From Streptomyces sp. Z26 (GTDB lineage Bacteria; Actinomycetota; Actinomycetes; Streptomycetales; Streptomycetaceae), in the NCBI RefSeq assembly GCF_003665095.1, contig NZ_RCHV01000002.1:744001-808000 (forward strand): a stretch of DNA of 64,000 nucleotides. The letters are read 5' to 3'. This document shows, in pieces, positions 1 through 8,500 of this stretch. The translations under genes and the position numbers were made by a program. The notes below the pieces were generated by a model. The model saw nothing but the letters and a program-made list of their open reading frames with translations. It did not search any database and was not told where the DNA came from. The first letter of the stretch is position 1, and each line of letters opens with the position of its first letter.

Positions 1-2
1 GC

Positions 3-2345
3 GCCGCGCGCCCCGGGACCGCCGCACCCGCCGAGGGCCTGGCGCCCGCCGCGTACCGCAAGCTGCCGCTGGGCAGCGTACGGCCGCGCGGCTGGCTCAC
101 CGGGCAGCTGCGGCAGCTGCTGGACGGCCTGTTCGGCCGCTACGCGGACGTCTCCCACTTCCTGAAGTTCGAGGACTCCGGCTGGGTGCACCCCGAGAAG
201 GCCGGCTGGGAGGAGGTCACGTACTGGCTGCGCGGCTACGTCAGCCTCGGCGTCCTCACCGGTGACGAGGCCGCGACCGCCGCCGCCCGCCGCTGGGTCG
301 ACGCCATCGTGGGGACCGTGCAGCCGGACGGGTTCTTCGGGCCGACCCGGCTGCGTACGGCGCTGAACGACGGCCCCGACTTCTGGCCGTACCTGCCGCT
401 GCTCCAGGCGCTGCGCAGCCACGAGGAGCACTCCGGCGACGAACGCGTCCGGCCGCTGGTGCTGGACTTCCTGCGCTACATGAACGCGCAGGGCCCGAGC
501 GCCTTCGACTCCAGCTGGGTGTCGCGGCGTTGGGGCGACGGGCTGGACATCGCGTTCTGGATGTACGAGCGCACCGGCGAGGAGTTCCTGCTGGAGCTGG
601 CCGACAAGATGCACACCCACGGCCTCGACTGGGCGGACTGGTCGGACGGCCCGCCGGACACGCACAACGTGAACATCGCGCAGGGTTTCCGCGAACCCGC
701 GCAGTACGCCCTGCGGTCCGGCGACGAGGCCCTGACCCGCGCCACGTACGACAACTACGCCGCCGTGCTGCGGGACTACGGCCAGTTCCCCGGCGGCGGC
801 ATCGCCGGGGACGAGAACTCGCGGCCGGGCTTCGGCGACCCCCGGCAGGGCTTCGAGACGTGCGGCATCGTGGAGTTCATGGCCAGCCACGAGCTGCTGA
901 CGCGGCTGACCGGCGACCCGCTGTGGGCCGACCGCTGCGAGGACCTGGCGTTCAACATGCTGCCCGCCGCGACCGACCCGTGGGGCCACGGCACGCACTA
1001 CGTCACGAGCGCCAACTCCGTGGACCTCGACGACGTCCGCAAGACACGGGGGCAGTTCCAGAACGCGTTCGCGATGCAGTCCTTCCAGCCCGGCGTCGAC
1101 CAGTACCGCTGCTGCCCGCACAACTACGGCATGGGCTGGCCGTACTTCACCGAGGAGCTGTGGCTCGGCACCCCCGACGGCGGGCTCGCCGCCGCGATGT
1201 ACGCGCCCAGCGAGGTCCGTACGGAGGTCGGGGACGGCGTCGCGGTGACCGTCACGGCGGACACCGACTACCCGTTCCGGGAGACCGTCACCCTGACCGT
1301 ACGCGCCCCCTCCGACGTGGCCTTCCCGCTGCACCTGCGGATTCCCGGCTGGTGCTCCGGGCCCGAACTCACCGTCGCCGGGGAGCGGGTGGCCGCACCC
1401 GAGGGGCCCGCGTTCGCGAAGGTCGACCGCACGTGGCGGGACGGCGACACGGTCGTGCTGCGGCTGCCGCAGCGCACCACCGTCCGCACCTGGTCGGGCA
1501 ACCACGGCGCGCTCAGCGTGGACCACGGGCCGCTCACGTACTCGCTGCGGATCGGTGAGCGCTACGAGAAGTACGCGGGCGGCGGCGACTTCCCCGAGTA
1601 CGCGGTGCACGCCACCACACCGTGGAACTACGCGCTGACCGGCGACGGCCTCACCTTCCACGCCGACTCCGGGCCGCTGAAGGCGAATCCGTTCACGCAC
1701 GAGGGGACGCCGGTCACCGTCACCGCCCCGGCGCACCGGCTGCCGGAGTGGGTCGCGGACGACGAGCACGTCGTGGCGCCGCTCCAGGACGGCCCGGCGC
1801 GGGTGACGGGCGAGCCCGAGGAGGTGACGCTCGTCCCGATGGGCGCGGCGCGGCTGCGGATCACCGCCTTCCCCAGGGCGTCGGCGGACGGGAGGCCGTG
1901 GACGCCGGAGGCACCGTACCGGCGGCTGCTGAACCGGCACAGCGGGAAGGTGCTCGCCGTCGACGGCATGTCGCTGGACGACAGCGCGCGCGTCGTGCAG
2001 TTCGACAACACCGGTACGGGCGACCACGCGTGGCAGCTGGCCGAGCGCGGCGACGGCTGGTTCGTGGTGCGCAACGGCTACAGCGGCAAGGTCCTCGGCG
2101 TCGACGGCATGTCGACGGAGAACGGCGCGCACGTCGTGCAGTACGCCGACAACGGCACCGCCGACCACCTGTGGGAGCGGGTGGACGACGGCGACGGCTG
2201 GTTCCGGCTGCGCAACCGGCACAGCGGGAAGGTGCTGGGCGTGGACGGGATGTCGACGGCGAACAGCGCGCAGGTCGTGCAGTACGACGACTCCGGCACG
2301 GCCGACCACCTGTGGCGGCTGACGGACGCCCCGGAGGGCGACTGA
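3..2345 (+). CDS. GH127-type beta-L-arabinofuranosidase with C-terminal ricin-like lectin domain (5' end outside window)
   Basis: The reading frame is open to the left edge, so the N-terminus is missing; the ATG at 186 is internal. The body matches the GH127/DUF1680 alpha/alpha-barrel family, which removes terminal beta-L-arabinofuranose. The family's zinc-site pattern is visible: Glu and Cys in ETCG (nt 855-863) and the double Cys in RCCPHN (nt 1107-1124). After the barrel and a beta-sandwich (to about nt 1900) come three tandem 141-nt repeats (phase points at 1932, 2073, 2214). Each encodes a 47-residue unit with NxxSGKVLxVDGM and a closing QLA/ERV/RLT-type HxW motif, making one RICIN beta-trefoil that probably binds plant polysaccharide. 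It is probably exported, but the signal region is outside the window. The secreted GH43 at 10853 could work on the same arabinose-containing substrates. The family call is strong; substrate is inferred. Confidence 0.85.
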   Translation, partial: AARPGTAAPAEGLAPAAYRKLPLGSVRPRGWLTGQLRQLLDGLFGRYADVSHFLKFEDSGWVHPEKAGWEEVTYWLRGYVSLGVLTGDEAATAAARRWVDAIVGTVQPDGFFGPTRLRTALNDGPDFWPYLPLLQALRSHEEHSGDERVRPLVLDFLRYMNAQGPSAFDSSWVSRRWGDGLDIAFWMYERTGEEFLLELADKMHTHGLDWADWSDGPPDTHNVNIAQGFREPAQYALRSGDEALTRATYDNYAAVLRDYGQFPGGGIAGDENSRPGFGDPRQGFETCGIVEFMASHELLTRLTGDPLWADRCEDLAFNMLPAATDPWGHGTHYVTSANSVDLDDVRKTRGQFQNAFAMQSFQPGVDQYRCCPHNYGMGWPYFTEELWLGTPDGGLAAAMYAPSEVRTEVGDGVAVTVTADTDYPFRETVTLTVRAPSDVAFPLHLRIPGWCSGPELTVAGERVAAPEGPAFAKVDRTWRDGDTVVLRLPQRTTVRTWSGNHGALSVDHGPLTYSLRIGERYEKYAGGGDFPEYAVHATTPWNYALTGDGLTFHADSGPLKANPFTHEGTPVTVTAPAHRLPEWVADDEHVVAPLQDGPARVTGEPEEVTLVPMGAARLRITAFPRASADGRPWTPEAPYRRLLNRHSGKVLAVDGMSLDDSARVVQFDNTGTGDHAWQLAERGDGWFVVRNGYSGKVLGVDGMSTENGAHVVQYADNGTADHLWERVDDGDGWFRLRNRHSGKVLGVDGMSTANSAQVVQYDDSGTADHLWRLTDAPEGD

Positions 2346-2393
2346 CCGGGTGACCGGCCGGGCGGACGCCCCGGCGGCGGGCGGCGGACCGGG

Positions 2394-2409
2394 CCGGTTA
2401 CATTACCGG
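2394..2409. promoter_or_regulatory. Imperfect inverted repeat upstream of the acyl-CoA dehydrogenase
   Basis: CCGGTTACATTACCGG pairs at 6 of 8 positions around its centre and lies 71 bases before the ATG at 2480. It also contains a TANNNT hexamer (TACATT, 2399-2404). The size and symmetry suit a TetR-type operator, but no partner regulator is adjacent. This is inference. Confidence 0.35.
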
Positions 2410-2479
2410 GACCGTCCTTCCCGTCACCGGGAGCGTCCGTCCGCAGGCGGCGGCCGGTCCCCCGACCACCGGAGCCCGC

Positions 2480-4279
2480 ATGACGCCCTCCCTGCTGCTG
2501 TCCCGTCGTGACCTGGACTTCCTGCTGTACGACTGGCTCGGCACCGAGTCGCTGCTCGACCGGGAGCGGTTCGCGGAGCACTCCCGCGACACGTTCGACG
2601 CCGTGCTCGACCTGGCGGCGGAGGTCGCGGCCGAGCAGTTCGCCCCGTACAACAAGGCGGGCGACGCCGACGAGCCGCGCATGGTCGACGGCCGGGTGGA
2701 GATGATCCCGGAGGTGCGCCGGGCCCTCGGCCTGTTCGCGAAGACGGGGCTGATCGCGAGCAGCATGGACGCCGAGGTCGGCGGGATGCAGCTGCCGTAC
2801 GCGGTGAGCACGGCGTGCTTCGCGTGGTTCCAGGCGGCGAACGTCGGCATGTGGTCGTACCCGTCGCTCACCATGGGCAACGCCGCGCTGCTGCTCGCGC
2901 ACGGCACCCCGGACCAGGTCGAACGGTACGTCCGGCCGATGCTGGAGGGGCGCTTCCACGGCACGATGTGCCTGTCCGAGCCGCAGGCGGGCTCGTCCCT
3001 CGCGGACATCACCACCCGCGCGGAGCCCCAACCGGACGGCACGTACCGGCTGTTCGGCAACAAGATGTGGATCTCCGCGGGCGACCACGAGCTGGGCGAC
3101 AACATCGTGCACCTGGTCCTCGCGAAGGTCCCCGGCGGGCCGCCCGGCGTACGCGGCATCTCGCTGTTCACCGTGCCCAAGTACCTGGTGGGGGACGACG
3201 GCGCGGTCGGTGAGCGGAACGACGTGGCGCTCGCCGGGCTCAACCACAAGATGGGCTTCCGGGGGACCACCAACACCCTGCTCAACCTCGGCGAGGGCCG
3301 GTGGACCCCGGGCGGCGCGCCCGGCGCGGTCGGCCAGCTCGTCGGCGCCGAGAACCAGGGCCTGGCCTGCATGTTCCACATGATGAACGAGGCCCGGATC
3401 GGCGTCGGTTCGGGCGCGGCGGCCCTCGGCTACACCGGCTACCTCAAGTCCCTGGAGTACGCCCGCACCCGTACGCAGGGCCGTGTCCCCGGCTCGAAGG
3501 ACCCGGCCGCGCCGATGGTCCCGCTGGTGGAGCACGCGGACGTACGGCGGATGCTGCTGGCGCAGAAGTCGTACGCCGAGGGGGCCCTGGCGCTGGTCCT
3601 GTACTGCGGGCGGCTCGTCGACGAGGAGCGCACCGCCGCGACGGAGGCCGAACGGCTGCGGGCGCGGCTGCTGTTGGAGGTGCTGACGCCCATCGCCAAG
3701 AGCTGGCCCTCGCAGTGGTGCGTGACCGCCAACGACCTGGCCATCCAGGTGCACGGCGGCTACGGCTACACCCGCGAGTACGACGTCGAGCAGCACTACC
3801 GCGACAACCGGCTCAACCCCATCCACGAGGGCACGCACGGCATCCAGGGCGTCGACCTGCTGGGCCGCAAGGTCGTCATGGCGGACGGCGCCGGGCTGGA
3901 CGCGCTGCGCGGCGTCGTCGCGGCGACGGCCGCGCGGGCCGCCGCCGAGGGCGGCGAGGCGGCCGAGCTGGGCGCCCGGCTGGGCGCGACGCTCGACCGG
4001 TTGGTCGAGGTGACGGCTCGGGTGCACGAGGTGCCGGAGGCCGACGCGCGGCTGGCGAACGCCTCGCTGTACCTGGAGGCGGCCGGGCACACCGTGCTGG
4101 CCTGGATCTGGCTGGAGCAGTTCCTCGCCTGCGGGACCGCCGACGAGCCGTTCCACCGGGGCAAGCGGCAGGCGGCGCGGTACTTCTTCCGCCACGAACT
4201 GCCGCGCACCGGACCGCAGTTCGACCTGCTGGCGGCGGCGGACCGGACGACGCTGGACACGGACCCCGGCTGGTTCTGA
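2480..4279 (+). CDS. Long-form acyl-CoA dehydrogenase (about 600 residues)
   Basis: An FAD-dependent acyl-CoA alpha,beta-dehydrogenase of the long class (599 aa, against about 380-400 for ordinary members), as in the DmdC/FadE5-like group with an extra C-terminal helical domain. Visible signatures: MCLSEPQAGSSLADI (FAD/substrate loop, about residue 163), MWISAGDH (about 195), a C-terminal FAD motif HGGYGYTREY (about 423) and the catalytic loop IHEGTHGIQ with its Glu (about 450). The last 110 residues form the family's extra helical domain. The ATG at 2480 has GGAG seven bases upstream. It stands alone between the GH127 gene and a strong convergent terminator. The substrate cannot be read from sequence; long-chain or sulfur-containing acyl-CoA are the family's known ranges. 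Confidence 0.9.
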   Translation: MTPSLLLSRRDLDFLLYDWLGTESLLDRERFAEHSRDTFDAVLDLAAEVAAEQFAPYNKAGDADEPRMVDGRVEMIPEVRRALGLFAKTGLIASSMDAEVGGMQLPYAVSTACFAWFQAANVGMWSYPSLTMGNAALLLAHGTPDQVERYVRPMLEGRFHGTMCLSEPQAGSSLADITTRAEPQPDGTYRLFGNKMWISAGDHELGDNIVHLVLAKVPGGPPGVRGISLFTVPKYLVGDDGAVGERNDVALAGLNHKMGFRGTTNTLLNLGEGRWTPGGAPGAVGQLVGAENQGLACMFHMMNEARIGVGSGAAALGYTGYLKSLEYARTRTQGRVPGSKDPAAPMVPLVEHADVRRMLLAQKSYAEGALALVLYCGRLVDEERTAATEAERLRARLLLEVLTPIAKSWPSQWCVTANDLAIQVHGGYGYTREYDVEQHYRDNRLNPIHEGTHGIQGVDLLGRKVVMADGAGLDALRGVVAATAARAAAEGGEAAELGARLGATLDRLVEVTARVHEVPEADARLANASLYLEAAGHTVLAWIWLEQFLACGTADEPFHRGKRQAARYFFRHELPRTGPQFDLLAAADRTTLDTDPGWF

Positions 4280-4300
4280 CCGCGACCGGCACGGACGCAC

Positions 4301-4334
4301 GGGCGCCCCACCGCCGTACGGCGGTGGGGCGCCC
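4301..4334. terminator. Bidirectional hairpin terminator
   Basis: A perfect 15-bp stem (4301-4315 with 4320-4334) around a GTAC loop lies between the stops of two convergent genes (4279 and 4370). There is no T-tract, as is normal in streptomycetes. Confidence 0.85.
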
Positions 4335-4369
4335 CGGTCAGCTCAGGGTCCGTTCGGCCCGGGGCCCGG

Positions 4370-6049
4370 TCAGCCCACGGCCTTCGCCGCGGCGCGGCCC
4401 GCCGCACGGCCGGAGAAGAGGCAGCCGCCGAGGAACGTGCCCTCCAGCGAGCGGTAGCCGTGCACCCCGCCGCCGCCGAAGCCGGCCGCCTCGCCCGCCG
4501 CGTACAGCCCCGGCACGGGCTCGCCCCGGTCCGCGCCGTCGGGCTCGGTCGCGTCGGACAGCACCCGCGAGGACAGGTCCGTCTCCAGGCCGCCGAGCGT
4601 CTTACGGGTGAGGATGTTCAGCCGTACGGCGATCAGCGGGCCCGCCGCCGGGTCCAGCAGGCGGTGCGGCGGAGCGACCCGGACGAGCTTGTCGCCGAGG
4701 TACTCGCGCGCCGACCGTACGGCCATGACCTGGAGGTCCTTGGTGTACTTGTTGTCGATCTCCCGGTCCCGGGCGACGATCTCGCGGCGCAGCTCGGCCT
4801 CGTCGATCAGGTCGTCCCCGGTCAGCTCGTTCATCCGGCGCACCAGCGCGGGCAGTTCGCGTTCCACGACGAAGTCCGCGCCCTGCTCCATGAACGCCCG
4901 CACCGGCCCCGGGGCGCCCGCCCGCGCGCGGCCGAGCACGTCGCGTACGGACTTGCCGGTCAGGTCCGGGTTCTGCTCCGAGCCGGAGAGCGTGAACTCC
5001 TTCTCGATGATCTTCTGGCTGAGCACGAACCACGTGTAGCCGTGGCCGGTGTGCATGATGTGGTCCAGCGTGCCGAGGGTGTCGAAGCCGGGGAAGAGCG
5101 GCACGGGCAGCCGCTTGCCGGTGGCGTCCAGCCAGAGCGACGAGGGGCCGGGCAGGATGCGGATGCCGTGCCGGGCCCAGATCGGGTTCCAGTTCTCGAT
5201 GCCCTCGGTGTAGTGCCACATCCGGTCACGGTTGATCATCCGGCCGCCCGCGGCCTCGGTGACGCCGAGCAGCTCCCCGTCCACGTGCGCGGGCACCCCG
5301 GACAGCAGCTTCTCCGGCGGAGTGCCCAGCCGCGCGGGCCAGTTGGCGCGTACGAGTTCGTGGTTGCCGCCGATGCCGCCCGACGTGACGATCACGGCCT
5401 GGGCGCGCAGTTCGAACGTGCCGGTGGTCTCACGGCCGCTGGCGGTGCCGCGTTCGGCCTCGCTGGGCGCCAGCACGTCGCCGGTGACGGTGTCGAGGCC
5501 GCCCGCGCTGCGGCCCAGCCCGGTGACGCGGTGCCGGAAGCGCAGGTCGACGAGGCCGCGCGCGGCGCCCTCGCGCACCCGCCGCGCGAACGGCGCCACC
5601 ACGCCGGGCCCGGTGCCCCAGGTGATGTGGAAGCGCGGCACGGAGTTGCCGTGGCCCGTCGCGTCGTAGCCGCCGCGCTCGGCCCAGCCGACCACGGGGA
5701 ACAGCCGCAGGCCCTGCTGCCGCAGCCAGGACCGCTTCTCCCCGGCGGCGAAGTCCACGTACGCCTCCGCCCAGCGGCGCGGCCAGTGGTCCTCGTCGCG
5801 GTCGAAGGCGGCGGTGCCGAGCCAGTCCTGCCAGGCCAGTTCGCGGCTGTCGCGGATGCGCAGACGGCGCTGCTCCGGGGAGTCGACGAGGAAGAGACCG
5901 CCGAACGACCAGTGCGCCTGGCCGCCGAGGGACTGCTCGGGCTCCTGGTCGAGGAGGATCACCTTCCGCCCGGCGTCGACGAGTTCGGCTGTGGCCGTGA
6001 GTCCGGCCAGTCCGGCCCCGATCACGATCACGTCGGCGTCGTACGCCAT
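4370..6049 (-). CDS. FAD-binding dehydrogenase (COG3573-like, ketosteroid-dehydrogenase fold)
   Basis: A 559-residue flavoprotein starting with the Rossmann FAD-binding fingerprint VIVIGAGLAGLTATAEL at residue 6, a second dinucleotide-binding segment VTSGGIGGNHELV in the middle, and the closing FAD motif PGLYAAGEAAGFGGGGVHG near the C-terminus. The family is related to fumarate reductase and 3-ketosteroid-1-dehydrogenase; COG3573-type members are annotated only as predicted oxidoreductases. The frame is open further upstream, but ATG at 6049 is chosen because AGGTGG sits seven to twelve bases before it and the FAD motif then lies at the usual distance from the start. It is divergent from the DUF202 pair and has no obvious partner, so the substrate is unknown. 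Confidence 0.85.
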   Translation of the reverse strand: MAYDADVIVIGAGLAGLTATAELVDAGRKVILLDQEPEQSLGGQAHWSFGGLFLVDSPEQRRLRIRDSRELAWQDWLGTAAFDRDEDHWPRRWAEAYVDFAAGEKRSWLRQQGLRLFPVVGWAERGGYDATGHGNSVPRFHITWGTGPGVVAPFARRVREGAARGLVDLRFRHRVTGLGRSAGGLDTVTGDVLAPSEAERGTASGRETTGTFELRAQAVIVTSGGIGGNHELVRANWPARLGTPPEKLLSGVPAHVDGELLGVTEAAGGRMINRDRMWHYTEGIENWNPIWARHGIRILPGPSSLWLDATGKRLPVPLFPGFDTLGTLDHIMHTGHGYTWFVLSQKIIEKEFTLSGSEQNPDLTGKSVRDVLGRARAGAPGPVRAFMEQGADFVVERELPALVRRMNELTGDDLIDEAELRREIVARDREIDNKYTKDLQVMAVRSAREYLGDKLVRVAPPHRLLDPAAGPLIAVRLNILTRKTLGGLETDLSSRVLSDATEPDGADRGEPVPGLYAAGEAAGFGGGGVHGYRSLEGTFLGGCLFSGRAAGRAAAKAVG

Positions 6050-6174
6050 GCTTCCCACCTGCTTCTGCGCGTGCGGCTGCGTCGGTGACCGGAGAGTAAC
6101 CTCTCCGTCGCGGCGGCGGCACCCCCGGGGGCGCCCTTCGCGGCACGGGGAGGGGCCCGGCATAGGCTCGGGGC

Positions 6175-6573
6175 ATGATCGAGCGGTTTCTGGCGACGTT
6201 CCGGCTGTGGTTCGCCCCGCAGCGCCTCCAACAGGAGGGCAGCACTCCCGACTACCGCTTCTCCCTCGCCAACGAGCGCACCTTCCTCGCCTGGGTCCGT
6301 ACGGCCCTGGCGCTGGTCGCGGGCGGGATGGCCGTGGACCAGTTCCTCACCGGGATGGTCTGGGGCGTGCGGACGACCATCTCGCTGGCGCTGCTCGCGG
6401 GCGGCGCGCTGTGCGCGCTGCGCGCCGTCAACCACTGGGTGCGCTGCGAGCGCGCCATGCGCCGCGGCGAGGACCTGCCCGCGACCCGCTTCCCCGCGCT
6501 GCTCGGCACGGCCACGGCGCTGGCGGCGCTGCTCGTGGTGGCGGCGGTGCTGCTGGGGCGTGCGGGGTCGTGA
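6175..6573 (+). CDS. DUF202/YidH-family membrane protein
   Basis: A 132-residue protein with the DUF202 signature: a short soluble N-terminus, then FSLANERTFLAWVRTALAL leading into the first of three transmembrane helices (about residues 38-55, 62-82 and 103-125). The conserved NERTFLAWVRT sequence marks the YidH branch. Function is unknown across the family. The stop overlaps the GTG of the following gene by four bases, so the two are almost certainly translated together and may form a heteromer. Start ATG at 6175. Confidence 0.85.
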   Translation: MIERFLATFRLWFAPQRLQQEGSTPDYRFSLANERTFLAWVRTALALVAGGMAVDQFLTGMVWGVRTTISLALLAGGALCALRAVNHWVRCERAMRRGEDLPATRFPALLGTATALAALLVVAAVLLGRAGS

Positions 6574-6902
6574 GCACGCCGTACGGCGCCGAGGCGGCCG
6601 ACGAGCGGGACCGCGGCGCGCAGCCGGAGCGCACCCGGCTGGCGTGGCGGCGTACGACGCTGGCCTTCGCGGTGGCCGGGGCGCTGGGCGTACGGAGCGT
6701 GCTGGACGGGGCGCGCGGGCCGTCGGCGTACGCGGTGGCGGCGACGTCGGCGCTGGTCTGGCTCTGCTTCCTCGCGGTGGCGCACCGCCGTATCCACACC
6801 CTCTCCGCCGACCCGGCGGGGCCGGGCGCGGGCCGCGCGGTGCGGTGGGCGACGGGGTGCACGCTGGCGCTGGCGCTGCTCGGGATGCTGCTGCTGGCCT
6901 GA
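6570..6902 (+). CDS. DUF202-family membrane protein, second of a coupled pair
   Basis: A 110-residue protein whose QPERTRLAWRRTTLAFAVA segment is the equivalent of the NERTFLAWVRT motif in the preceding gene, followed by three predicted membrane helices ending in an alanine/leucine-rich C-terminus. The GTG start at 6570 lies in a GTGA overlap with the upstream stop; no ATG is available in frame. Together the two genes form the common actinobacterial DUF202 pair. The role is unknown. A hairpin follows the stop. Confidence 0.8.
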   Translation: MSTPYGAEAADERDRGAQPERTRLAWRRTTLAFAVAGALGVRSVLDGARGPSAYAVAATSALVWLCFLAVAHRRIHTLSADPAGPGAGRAVRWATGCTLALALLGMLLLA

Positions 6903-6915
6903 GGGCCGCGCGATC

Positions 6916-6942
6916 CGTACGGGCGGGCCCCGAGCCCGTACG
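6916..6942. terminator. Hairpin between convergent genes
   Basis: A 9-bp perfect stem (CGTACGGGC at 6916-6924, complement at 6934-6942) with a 9-base loop lies between the stop at 6902 and the convergent stop at 6969. Confidence 0.6.
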
Positions 6943-6968
6943 CCCCGCACCCGTACGCCCCGGCCCGG

Positions 6969-8315
6969 TCACCAGCGCGGCACCTCCGGCGCGGTCCAGT
7001 CCGGGCGGGCCACGCGCATCGCCGCCACGTCGTCGCGGTCGCGCAGGGTGCCGTCGTCCGCGCGCCACCGCGCGTGCAGCGCCGCGAGGGCCGTACGGTC
7101 CAGCTCGACGCCGAGACCGGGCGCGTCGGAGACCGCCACCGCGCCGTCCACGAACGTGTGCCGCCGGGTGAGGACGTCCTCGGTCTGCCAGGGGTAGTGG
7201 GTGTCGCAGGCGTACGCGAGGTCGGGCACGGTGGCGGCCACGTGCGTCATCGCGGCGAGGCTGATGCCGAGGTGGGTGTTGGAGTGCATGGACAGGCCGA
7301 CGCCGAACGCCCGGCAGATCGCGGCGAGTTCGCGGGTGCGGCGCAGCCCGCCCCAGTAGTGGTGGTCGGAGAGCACGATCTGCACGGCGCCCGACGCGAA
7401 GGCCGGGGCCAGCTCCGGGACCGTGGTGACGCACATGTTGGTGGCCAGCGGCAGCCGCGCCGTCGCGGCGACCTCGGCCATGGCGGGCGTGCCGAGTGCC
7501 GGGTCCTCCAGGTACTCCAGCACCTCCCGCAGCTCCCGTTCCACGCGCCGCGAAGTCTCCACCGACCAGGCGCCGTTGGGGTCGAGGCGCAGCGGGCGCC
7601 CGGGGAACTCGCGGGCCAGCGCGCGGATCGCGGCGATCTCCTCGTCGGGCGGCAGGACGCCGCCCTTCAGCTTGAACGAGCGGAAGCCGTACGTGTCCGC
7701 GAAGCGCCGCGCCTGCGCCACGATCCCAGCGGGGTCGAGCGCGTCGCCCCAGTCGTCCGGTTCGCCGCGCCCGCCGGGGTGGGCGGCCCAGCGGTAGAAG
7801 AGGTACGCGCTGTAGTCGACGCGGTCCCGGACGCGACCGCCGAGCAGGGCGTGCACGGGCAGGCCGAGCGACCTGCCGAGGGCGTCCAGGAAGGCGACCT
7901 CGAAGCCGGAGACGACGGACAGCCGCAGCTTGTCGGCGTTCCGCACACCGCGCAGCCCGCCACCGCCGAGGCCCGCCTCCCCGGCGCCGTCGCCCGTACC
8001 GTCCCCCGCGCCCGCCGCGGTACCGCAGACCTCCTCGGCCAGCGCGTCCAGCCCGTTCAGGTCGGTGACCGCCAGCCCCGGCAGGGCGTCGGCGAGGGCG
8101 CGGGCGGGCCCTAGGTACGCGGTCTCGCCGTACGTCTCGCCCAGCCCGGTCGTGCCGTCGGCCGTGACCACCTCGATCACGAGGCGCGCGGCGTACGGCT
8201 GGTGGACGCCGTGCGCGTTGAGCAGCGGCGGGTCGGCGGTGAGGACGGGCGTGAGCCGCACTTCCTCGACGAGCGGCCCCGGTGCCGTACGGGCGACGTG
8301 CGCACTGGTATCCAT
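6969..8315 (-). CDS. gudD: Glucarate dehydratase-like enolase-superfamily enzyme
   Basis: A member of the enolase superfamily, glucarate dehydratase branch (448 aa, family length about 445). It would remove water from D-glucarate to give 5-keto-4-deoxyglucarate. The active-site sequence is complete: FKLKGG (KxK base), RLDPNGAW and YLEDP metal ligands, ATNMCVT, then the SDHHYWGG Asp and MHSNTHLGIS His dyad. A Gly/Ala-rich insert near residue 120 (GAGDGTGDGAGEAG) is unusual. The frame is open upstream, but ATG 8315 aligns with the family N-terminus. It has no Shine-Dalgarno sequence; a TANNNT hexamer six bases upstream suggests a leaderless mRNA. No glucarate transporter or aldolase is adjacent. 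Confidence 0.88.
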   Translation of the reverse strand: MDTSAHVARTAPGPLVEEVRLTPVLTADPPLLNAHGVHQPYAARLVIEVVTADGTTGLGETYGETAYLGPARALADALPGLAVTDLNGLDALAEEVCGTAAGAGDGTGDGAGEAGLGGGGLRGVRNADKLRLSVVSGFEVAFLDALGRSLGLPVHALLGGRVRDRVDYSAYLFYRWAAHPGGRGEPDDWGDALDPAGIVAQARRFADTYGFRSFKLKGGVLPPDEEIAAIRALAREFPGRPLRLDPNGAWSVETSRRVERELREVLEYLEDPALGTPAMAEVAATARLPLATNMCVTTVPELAPAFASGAVQIVLSDHHYWGGLRRTRELAAICRAFGVGLSMHSNTHLGISLAAMTHVAATVPDLAYACDTHYPWQTEDVLTRRHTFVDGAVAVSDAPGLGVELDRTALAALHARWRADDGTLRDRDDVAAMRVARPDWTAPEVPRW

Positions 8316-8321
8316 ACGTGA

Positions 8322-8350
8322 ACTGTATTCAGGTGTACGACCGTTGGCCA
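8322..8350 (-). promoter_or_regulatory. Candidate leaderless promoter for gudD
   Basis: On the minus strand TACAGT (8322-8327) ends six bases before the ATG, and TGGCCA (8345-8350, four matches to TTGACA) lies 17 bases further up. This spacing puts the transcript start at or next to the A of the start codon. Confidence 0.5.
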
Positions 8351-8434
8351 GGGTGCCGCCCCCCCGCCGACGCCGTACCGCCACCCCGCCCGCACCCCCT
8401 GTGGCTACCGTCTCCGGCCCCACCCCTGGACGTC

Positions 8435-8452
8435 ATACCGACCAGTCGGCAT
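8435..8452. promoter_or_regulatory. TetR-type operator, site 1 of a shared motif
   Basis: ATACCGACCAGTCGGCAT: 5-base arms CCGAC/GTCGG around CA, with further partial symmetry, 49 bases upstream of the kinase/ACAD pair. The core ATACCGACCRGT recurs upstream of the SDR-TetR operon (20834-20847), and TACCGACCGG recurs upstream of the quinone oxidoreductase (19257-19270). The likely repressor is the TetR at 19301-19942. Confidence 0.6.
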
Positions 8453-8500
8453 GATCGGAGCGGGCCGGAGGGACCGGCGACCGGAGGAGGAGCGCGCACG

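Noticed and set aside
2078..4300. A 740-codon minus-strand open frame over the acyl-CoA dehydrogenase gene
   Set aside because: It is the antisense shadow of a high-GC gene: Arg/Pro/Gly/His-rich, no domain, and the plus-strand frame has complete ACAD motifs.
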